Assembly: GCA_002350065.1 (NCBI GenBank)
Contig: DEDQ01000026.1
Coordinates: 411 to 8,592 of the forward strand
Length of the DNA stretch: 8,182 nt
Origin: Ruminococcus flavefaciens
GTDB lineage: Bacteria > Bacillota > Clostridia > Oscillospirales > Ruminococcaceae
Reading direction: 5' to 3'
The first letter of the stretch is position 1; every line of letters begins with the position of its first letter. The notes beneath the pieces were generated by a model, which searched no databases, had not been told where the DNA came from, and saw only the letters and a program-made list of their open reading frames with translations. The position numbers and the translations under genes are program-made. This document shows, piece after piece, positions 1 through 4,686 of the stretch.

Positions 1-20
1 GAAAGAATGGAGGGTTACTG

Positions 21-206
21 ATGCCGAAAGTAAGATCCCGCAAGTGGCTCGTCCCTCGCTACCGGATAAGGAATAACCTCACCGGCGCGTACATACACGA
101 CACTCCCACACGGCTTATGACCTTCCTCGACCGCGCTGAGGCGTGGCGATACATAAAGCAGCACGGTCTTAACCCTGAGATCTATTTCGTGGAGGTTGAG
201 AAATGA
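21..206 (+). CDS. Small basic protein of unknown function
   Basis: I do not recognise a family for this 61-residue protein. The ATG follows a good GGAGGG ribosome binding site at 9-14, six bases upstream. The N-terminal third is rich in Arg and Lys (MPKVRSRKW, then RYRIR), and the rest looks like a small mixed alpha/beta fold with several aromatics and no cysteines, signal peptide or membrane segment. Its stop overlaps the start of the next gene (ATGA at 203-206), so the two are translationally coupled. Position just before the late regulator fits the short orphan genes common at the end of phage replication/regulation modules. The basic charge would allow nucleic acid binding, but nothing in the sequence proves this. 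Confidence 0.7.
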   Translation: MPKVRSRKWLVPRYRIRNNLTGAYIHDTPTRLMTFLDRAEAWRYIKQHGLNPEIYFVEVEK

Positions 207-649
207 CAGAACTCGAACTCAAACACTGGCTCAACCGGGCTTTCTACGCAGACAAAAAAGCCAAGACGCTTGACGCACTCGCTCAGCAGTGTAGAGAACG
301 CGCTCAGGGCTTAACAGTGAACTGGGAGTGTAATGATACTGGCAAGAGTGACAGCGCTCAGAACGGCACAGAAAACGCTCTGATGAAGCTTGCGGACATC
401 GAGCGCAAAGCTCTCGACCTCAGACTTGAATGCGCGAACATACTCTCGGAGACACTCGCGGCAATCTGGAAGCTCGAAGACGACGACCTCGAGGCTGTGC
501 TTATCAACCGGTATGTCTTATACTACACGATAGAGCAGACCGCCGAGATAATGAACTATGCTCCTCGAACTGTAAGAAAGAAACAAAAGAAGGCAGTTGA
601 AAAACTGTGCCTAAAAATGCCTTGTAATGCCTCTTTTGATGTGGTATAG
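203..649 (+). CDS. DUF1492/ArpU-type sigma-region-4-like late transcription regulator
   Basis: This 148-residue protein resembles the DUF1492/ArpU group of Firmicute phage regulators, which sit just upstream of terS and are thought to activate late genes. Residues 1-95 are mainly charged helices. Residues about 97-135 form a helix-turn-helix like sigma factor region 4: an AVLINRYVL helix, then TIEQTAEIMNYAPRTVRKKQ with the recognition helix in the basic part. The start is supported by GGAGG at 191-195, seven bases before the ATG, and overlaps the previous stop. The gene's 3' end carries the candidate promoter at 622-650, so the protein may act on DNA inside or just after its own gene. Family assignment is from recalled sequence pattern; the late-activator role is inferred from family and position. 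Confidence 0.78.
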   Translation: MTELELKHWLNRAFYADKKAKTLDALAQQCRERAQGLTVNWECNDTGKSDSAQNGTENALMKLADIERKALDLRLECANILSETLAAIWKLEDDDLEAVLINRYVLYYTIEQTAEIMNYAPRTVRKKQKKAVEKLCLKMPCNASFDVV

Positions 650-650
650 T
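622..650 (+). promoter_or_regulatory. Probable promoter of the late operon leader
   Basis: A -35-like TTGTAA (622-627, four of six consensus bases) is followed after 17 bp by TATAGT (645-650, five of six), preceded by TG at the extended -10 position (642-643). Transcription would begin near 657, just before the long hairpin at 659-734. The site overlaps the last codons of the regulator gene and contains GTGGTAT twice (641-647 and 649-655), a possible binding repeat for an activator. Confidence 0.55.
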
Positions 651-658
651 GGTATTAT

Positions 659-734
659 GAAAGCAGGCGGAAAAGGTAAGGACTTTCGGGAGTGTTCCAC
701 ATCCTCACTCCCTTTGCCTCCGCCTACTGCTTTC
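659..734 (+). ncRNA. Long imperfect RNA hairpin at the 5' end of the late transcript
   Basis: Bases 659-665 pair with 728-734 (7 bp), 666-671 pair with 719-724 (6 bp, GGCGGA with TCCGCC), 672-676 pair with 711-715 (5 bp), and an inner GAGTG at 690-694 pairs with CACTC at 706-710, or as GGGAGTG/CACTCCC (688-694/706-712). Bulges of 3 nt separate the outer stems. It begins within two or three bases of the predicted transcription start. It lacks a tight U-tract, although the next 30 bases are pyrimidine-rich, so a terminator is possible but weak. A leader structure, small RNA or antitermination element are alternatives; no known RNA family is recognised. Confidence 0.45.
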
Positions 735-782
735 CATTTGTTGTCTCCTTTCTTTTGTTCTACACATTATTTGATTTCCCCT

Positions 783-803
783 GCCGGAGTCCGCAGCTCC
801 GGC
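783..803 (+). other. Short perfect hairpin just upstream of the tRNA
   Basis: GCCGGAG (783-789) pairs perfectly with CTCCGGC (797-803) around a 7-base loop, with one more possible wobble pair at 782/804. It ends seven bases before the tRNA. No T-run follows, so it is not a standard terminator. It may mark or protect a processing point between the leader and the tRNA. Confidence 0.4.
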
Positions 804-810
804 GCTCTCT

Positions 811-885
811 GGCAGAGTAGAGTAAAGGCAGCTCATCAGCCTCATAAGCTGACAATTGTGGGTTCGACTCCCGCCTCTGCAACCA
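811..885 (+). tRNA. tRNA-Met (CAT anticodon), initiator-like
   Basis: The stretch folds as a full cloverleaf. Acceptor 811-817 pairs with 875-881 except at the first position (G1 opposite A72). The D stem is GAGT 820-823 with GCTC 831-834, and its loop contains GG. The anticodon stem is TCAGC 836-840 with GCTGA 848-852, around the loop CTCATAA with CAT at 843-845. The variable region is five bases, the T stem is GTGGG/CCCGC around TTCGACT, the discriminator is A882 and CCA is encoded at 883-885. The missing 1-72 pair, the A11-U24 pair and the 3' end GCAACCA are traits of bacterial initiator tRNA, but the anticodon stem lacks the run of three G-C pairs. It lies in the terS leader and would be cotranscribed with the late genes. 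tRNA-Ile2 (lysidine-modified CAU) is a less likely alternative. Confidence 0.85.
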
Positions 886-920
886 CAGACGACATTGTGA
901 ACACTCCTTTATTTTTTCAG

Positions 921-954
921 CAGAAGTACCTCGGCAATAGTCGGGGTATTTCTG
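921..954 (+). promoter_or_regulatory. Long leader hairpin before terS
   Basis: Bases 921-933 (starting CAGAAGTACC) pair with 942-954 over 13 bp including two G-U wobbles, around an 8-base loop, and 919-920/955-956 can add one wobble and one A-T pair. The T-run (912-917) lies before the stem, not after it, so it is not a + strand terminator. It ends ten bases before the terS ribosome binding site (964-969). It could mark the 3' boundary of tRNA processing or tune terS translation. Confidence 0.45.
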
Positions 955-979
955 TTATACGCGAAAGGACGGTGTTACC

Positions 980-1360
980 GTGAATACAAGACAGAAGAAG
1001 TTTGCCGAGTTATATGCTCAGAGCGGTAATGCCGAACAGGCAGCTATCGCAGCAGGGTATTCTGAAAAATATGCGAGAGGCAATGCTTACAAATTAGTGG
1101 CAATTAGTGGCATTGTGGAGTATATCCGCGAGCTTAATGAAAAGGCTCAGGACGAGCGGATAATGACCGCAAAGGAGCGTCAGGCAATGCTTTCAGATAT
1201 TGCACGCGGCGGAACTTTCGACGCTGACCGCATAAGAGCTATCGACACTCTGAATAAGATGACCGGTGAGTACACTGTCAAGGTGACAGCTGAGGTCAAT
1301 ACATCTCAAAAGCTTGCTGACGTAATGGATCAGATCGGCGGTGAGGGGCTTGAAGAGTAA
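980..1360 (+). CDS. terS: Terminase small subunit
   Basis: This 126-residue protein matches the Terminase_2-type small subunit, which binds the phage packaging site and hands DNA to the large subunit. The N-terminal 35 residues have the family pattern: RQKKFAELYAQSGNAEQAAIAAGYS, a helix-turn-helix with the GNA-x-A-A-x-x-AGYS signature, followed by YARGNAYKL. Residues about 60-115 form the central oligomerising helices, and the acidic tail (GGEGLEE) likely contacts TerL. The start is a GTG at 980 behind AAAGGA at 964-969; a small hairpin (CGGT 970-973 with ACCG 977-980) sits on the start codon. Length is at the short end of the usual range. It is first in the packaging operon and is separated from terL by an inserted endonuclease gene. 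Confidence 0.88.
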   Translation: MNTRQKKFAELYAQSGNAEQAAIAAGYSEKYARGNAYKLVAISGIVEYIRELNEKAQDERIMTAKERQAMLSDIARGGTFDADRIRAIDTLNKMTGEYTVKVTAEVNTSQKLADVMDQIGGEGLEE

Positions 1361-1368
1361 AATAAAAG

Positions 1369-1376
1369 TTGGAGGT
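1369..1376 (+). repeat. TTGGAGGT ribosome-binding-site repeat, left copy
   Basis: TTGGAGGT here, just upstream of the HNH gene, is repeated exactly at 1910-1917 just upstream of terL. Removing either interval leaves terS directly followed by an intact ribosome binding site and the terL ATG, so the pair may mark the ends of the endonuclease insertion. Because the motif is also a normal Shine-Dalgarno sequence, chance is a real alternative. Confidence 0.4.
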
Positions 1377-1384
1377 TATCAACT

Positions 1385-1924
1385 ATGGAAGAATACAGAA
1401 AAATCAAAGGGTTTGAACGTTACTCTGTAAGTAATTATGGAAATGTCAGAAGTGATATAACAGGTATCATATTGAGTAAACGTAAGGCAAACAATGGTTA
1501 TCTGAGAGTAAATCTAAGGACAGGTAAGGTCGCTTATGAGAAACCGACAGTCGTTCACGTTCACAGGCTTGTTGCAGAAGCATTCTTGCCTCCGATTGAA
1601 GGAAAGACGTATGTAAATCACATTGACGGAAACAAAGATAATAACAATGTTTCCAATCTTGAATGGTGTACGCCACAAGAGAACAGTGAACACGCATATA
1701 GAACGAAGCCTGATTATCAGAAAGACTGCAATAAGAATATAACTAAGGCTCAGGATAAATGCCGAAAAAGAATAGCAAAACTCGTGAACGGTGTAGTTGT
1801 TGCAATATATCCTTCAAAATCATGTGCGGCAAACGCACTGGGCATCAGCGAAAAGACCGTTTATAACTACGTTCACGGTATCACTAAACCAATCGGGTAT
1901 GATCTGCAATTGGAGGTGGTCTGA
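1385..1924 (+). CDS. Free-standing HNH homing endonuclease (NUMOD4-HNH_3-NUMOD1)
   Basis: This 179-residue protein has the three-part layout of phage homing endonucleases. Residues about 4-45 are NUMOD4-like (RKIKGFERYSVSNYGNVRS). Residues 58-103 are the HNH nuclease: VHRLVAEAFLP, then NHIDGNKDNN (His79, Asp81, Asn83 near the metal site) and NLEWCTPQEN. Residues about 138-166 (YPSKSCAANALGISEKTVYNYVHG) form a NUMOD1-type DNA-binding helix-turn-helix. It has its own GGAGG at 1371-1375. Its last codons contain the terL ribosome binding site, and its TGA overlaps the terL ATG. Codon use is more AT-rich than in terS or terL, fitting acquisition. These enzymes cut an unoccupied allele near their own gene and spread by recombination; the target here is probably the terS-terL junction or early terL, which is inference. 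Confidence 0.88.
   Translation: MEEYRKIKGFERYSVSNYGNVRSDITGIILSKRKANNGYLRVNLRTGKVAYEKPTVVHVHRLVAEAFLPPIEGKTYVNHIDGNKDNNNVSNLEWCTPQENSEHAYRTKPDYQKDCNKNITKAQDKCRKRIAKLVNGVVVAIYPSKSCAANALGISEKTVYNYVHGITKPIGYDLQLEVV
1910..1917 (+). repeat. TTGGAGGT repeat, right copy, serving as terL ribosome binding site
   Basis: This is the second exact copy of TTGGAGGT. GGAGG at 1912-1916 lies seven bases before the ATG at 1924, a strong site that fixes 1924 as the true terL start. It is also read as codons near the end of the HNH gene. Confidence 0.5.
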
Positions 1925-2004
1925 TGAGGAATTTTCCGTTAAGTCAAAAATATATTGATTTTGTGAATACAGTTAAGGGCGTGACGGCTGAATTCCTTGA
2001 ATGA
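1924..2004 (+). CDS. terL: N-terminal piece of terminase large subunit (26 codons, cut by frameshift)
   Basis: The ATG at 1924 has an excellent ribosome binding site (1912-1916) and encodes 26 residues, from MRNFPLSQKYIDF to TAEFLE, before a TGA at 2002-2004. FPLSxKYxxF and EFLE just before a G-T-T-A-S-G-K-T-T Walker A loop are what I expect at the N terminus of this TerL family. The rest of the enzyme continues at once in the +1 frame, so this is the first exon-like fragment of a broken gene rather than a separate peptide gene. The net change is one extra base (FLE-D-GTT) or four extra bases TGAC (FLE-GTT, the spacing I recall in relatives). Confidence 0.75.
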   Translation: MRNFPLSQKYIDFVNTVKGVTAEFLE

Positions 2005-3250
2005 CGGCACGACAGCCTCAGGAAAGACAACAGTCGGAGCAGGCATCAAGTTTATGCGTATGGTGTCAGCCTCGCAGAAGAAGCTGCACGTCATTGCTGC
2101 CAAGACTACTGGCAAGGCTGAGGAGACTATCATACAGCAGGACAATGGTATCCTCGACCTGCATCACAATGCTGTCTACTGCGGAAACGGTGACAAGGAC
2201 TTCAAGCTGCCGCACATCAAATTCGAGGGAAAGATAATCTATATCCTCGGCTATGATAACCGCGACAAGTGGGAAATGGCTCTCGGAGCACAGTTCGGCT
2301 GTGTATACATTGACGAGATCAATACGGCTGATATTGAGTTCGTGCGTGAGATATCCACACGTAACGAGTATCTGCTTGCTACGCTCAACCCTGACGATCC
2401 GTCGCTTCCGGTCTACAAAGAATTCGTTAACCGCTCCCGACCGTACAGCAAATATGCCGGAGATGTCCCCAAGGAGATAATGGACGAGCTCCTGAAGGAA
2501 GAGCCGACGCCGCACTGGAAGTATTGGTTCTTTTCGTTCCTGGACAACCTAAGCCTGACCGCAGAGGACATCGAACGCAAGAAAGCAGCAGCTCCGAAAG
2601 GAACTAAGCTATACAAGAACAAGATACTCGGGCAGCGTGGCAAGGCAACAGGTGTTATTTTCGACTGCCGCGACAGCAATATCATCACAGCTCAGCAGGC
2701 GCGGGAGTACAAGTTCACGCTGTTCTCTGCGGCTCTTGATACTGCGTACTCTCAGACCTCGCCTGATACGATTGCTTTCACGTTCATCGGCATCACGGCT
2801 GACAGAAAGTGTATAGTGCTTGATGAGAGAGTTTTCAACAATGCGGAGCTGACGGTACCGAAAACGCCTTCGGACATACCTGTTGACTTCACGGACTTCC
2901 TTGAAATAAACCGCAGCCGCTGGGGATTTGCCCGCGACGTATACATCGACAGTGCAGATCAGGCGACTATAACCGAGTGCGGCAAGTATAAGCGTCTGAC
3001 AGGCTGCATATACAATTTCATACCGGCTTTCAAAAAGACTAAGATCATCGACCGTATCCAGCTTCAGAGTGCTTGGATGGCAGCCGGTGATTTTTTTATA
3101 CTCAGTCATTGCAGAACGCTGATAGCCGAGCTGAACGTTTACAGCTGGAAGGAAGACAAGTACGAACCCGAGGACAGGAACGATCACTGCATCAACTCCT
3201 GCCAGTATGCATGGCTCCCTTATAAAGCAATGATAGGAGCGATAAAATGA
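1997..3250 (+). CDS. terL: Terminase large subunit, main body (ATPase and nuclease), frameshifted from its start
   Basis: This frame holds nearly all of the packaging motor, which pumps DNA into the prohead and cuts it. Counting from the TTG at 1997, the Walker A loop GTTASGKTT is at residues 4-12, Walker B VYIDE at 103-107, and the ATP-coupling motif TLNP at 129-132. The RNase H-like nuclease has acidic residues at Asp248 (ALDTAY), Asp318 (YIDSAD) and Asp396 (NDHCIN). The 417 residues plus the 26 upstream give a normal length. The TTG has no ribosome binding site, and a frame-2 stop at 1982-1984 blocks any better start, so this is not a natural beginning. As written, the gene is either disrupted, misread by one to four bases, or recoded at 2002. 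Its stop overlaps the portal start (ATGA). Confidence 0.85.
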   Translation: MNDGTTASGKTTVGAGIKFMRMVSASQKKLHVIAAKTTGKAEETIIQQDNGILDLHHNAVYCGNGDKDFKLPHIKFEGKIIYILGYDNRDKWEMALGAQFGCVYIDEINTADIEFVREISTRNEYLLATLNPDDPSLPVYKEFVNRSRPYSKYAGDVPKEIMDELLKEEPTPHWKYWFFSFLDNLSLTAEDIERKKAAAPKGTKLYKNKILGQRGKATGVIFDCRDSNIITAQQAREYKFTLFSAALDTAYSQTSPDTIAFTFIGITADRKCIVLDERVFNNAELTVPKTPSDIPVDFTDFLEINRSRWGFARDVYIDSADQATITECGKYKRLTGCIYNFIPAFKKTKIIDRIQLQSAWMAAGDFFILSHCRTLIAELNVYSWKEDKYEPEDRNDHCINSCQYAWLPYKAMIGAIK

Positions 3251-4686
3251 GCTTATTTGAGACTATAGGAGAAAGGGTGAGAGAAAAAGTGAAGAACTGG
3301 CTTCGGCTGAATCCAGCCCCGCAGCAGAGTTTCAACATAAACGAATATACTACCCGTGAGACTGAGATAATCCGTTCGCAGCTCTGGTACAGAGGAGACG
3401 CAAACGAGCTGTTCCAGTTTTTTCATCAGCTTAACGGCGTACAGGGCAGCTTCTGGGGGAGCGTGCCTTCTGACAGCTCTGTTCGTAAGGTACACAGCGG
3501 TATCCCTGCGATAATCGCGGACACTCTGGCATATATTGTCAAGTCTGATATGGACGGCATCGAAGCTCCCGATGAGTGGGACGACATTGCCAAGAACATT
3601 GACTTTGTCGAAACTGTGGGAAAAGCTATCATTGATACGCTTGTCGAGGGCGACGGAGCTTTCCGAGTATCCGCTGACGGCGACAAAATAGAACTCGGTT
3701 TTGTCGGAGCTTCACGCTGCGAGTATGAGGACGATGAGGTCATTATACATACGGAATACTCGGCTAAAAAGCGTACATATATGCTATCGGAGCGTTACGG
3801 TAAGGGCTTCATCGAGAGCAGATTGTACGACGAGAACGGACATGAAGTCCCGCTCAGTACAGTACCTGACCTCGTGAAGGTTCAGCCATACATCGTGTTC
3901 AGCGGAGACTATAGTCTTACAGTTCCGCTTATGTTCTACGCTTCCAAGAAATACAAAGGACGTGGCAAGTCTATATTCGATGGCGGAAGGTCTGACTGCT
4001 TCGACGCACTCGATGAAGTCATATCGCAGTGGTGGGACGCAGTGAGACAGGGCAGAGTCAAGCAGTATATCCCTGAGAGCATGATGCCGCGCGATCCGAA
4101 CAATGGAAGCCTTCTTGCACCGAATCAGTTTGGAAATAACTATATATCCGTCAGCGCTCCGCTCATTGAGGGCGTGAACAATCAAGAGATAAAGACGATC
4201 CAGCCTGAGATCAAATATGAAGCATTCGTGAGCGCTTATATGAACGCTTTGCTGATGTGCTTGCAGGGGCTTGTGTCTCCTGCTACTCTCGGCATTGACG
4301 TTGGCAAGATGTCCAGCGCAGACGCTCAGCGCGAAAAAAAGGACGTCACCGGGCATACTCGGAATACTATTACAGCGGCTCTTGAAAACGTTTTGCCGAA
4401 GGTCATCAATGCAGTGTTCATGACGCTCGATAATATACACAATATGGAGCCTATCGAGCGCGAAGTGACCGTCAGCTTCGGCGAGTACGGAGCTCCTGAC
4501 TTTGACAGCCGCGTCGAGACGGTCGGCAAGGCGGCGACCTACGGTATCATGTCAACAGAGACGCAAGTTGACGAACTCTGGGGAGGCAGCAAGGACGACG
4601 AGTTCAAGGCTGCCGAAGTACAGCGCATCAAGACGGAGAAAGGCATCATGTCGGCAAGCGAGCCCAGCGTAGGCGGTGAGCCGTAA
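3247..4686 (+). CDS. Portal protein, SPP1 gp6 type
   Basis: The 479-residue protein matches the SPP1 Gp6-like portal family: a ring at one head vertex through which TerL pumps DNA and to which the connector and tail attach. Visible family features are the N-terminal region with NINEYTTRETEIIRSQLWYRGD, the HSGIPAIIADTLAYIVKSD segment, and a C-terminal part around GLVSPATLGIDVGKMSSADAQREKK, followed by the helix where the clip and wing elements lie, and a long crown tail. Length is typical. The ATG overlaps the terL stop and has AGGAG at 3235-3239. Order terS-terL-portal-minor capsid is the standard head module. The family call is from recalled pattern; the residue ranges are approximate. Confidence 0.87.
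   Translation: MSLFETIGERVREKVKNWLRLNPAPQQSFNINEYTTRETEIIRSQLWYRGDANELFQFFHQLNGVQGSFWGSVPSDSSVRKVHSGIPAIIADTLAYIVKSDMDGIEAPDEWDDIAKNIDFVETVGKAIIDTLVEGDGAFRVSADGDKIELGFVGASRCEYEDDEVIIHTEYSAKKRTYMLSERYGKGFIESRLYDENGHEVPLSTVPDLVKVQPYIVFSGDYSLTVPLMFYASKKYKGRGKSIFDGGRSDCFDALDEVISQWWDAVRQGRVKQYIPESMMPRDPNNGSLLAPNQFGNNYISVSAPLIEGVNNQEIKTIQPEIKYEAFVSAYMNALLMCLQGLVSPATLGIDVGKMSSADAQREKKDVTGHTRNTITAALENVLPKVINAVFMTLDNIHNMEPIEREVTVSFGEYGAPDFDSRVETVGKAATYGIMSTETQVDELWGGSKDDEFKAAEVQRIKTEKGIMSASEPSVGGEP

Noticed and set aside
627..983. Open frame of 118 codons across the leader
   Set aside because: It covers the tRNA, three hairpins and the terS ribosome site, has no ribosome binding site of its own, and its product is low-complexity with no family pattern.
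1092..1111. AATTAGTGGC repeated in tandem in terS
   Set aside because: A 10-bp duplication would shift the frame, yet the protein reads through it with normal TerS spacing (KLVAISGIVEYI), so it is probably chance rather than a recent duplication.
1361..1924. Group I or II intron housing the HNH gene
   Set aside because: terS ends normally, terL has its own start and ribosome site right after the HNH gene, and no intron core is visible; it is a free-standing gene.
3091..3097. Run of seven T in terL as a possible slippage or frameshift site
   Set aside because: The frame is intact on both sides (DFFIL) and ends in the correct nuclease motif, so nothing suggests shifting here.
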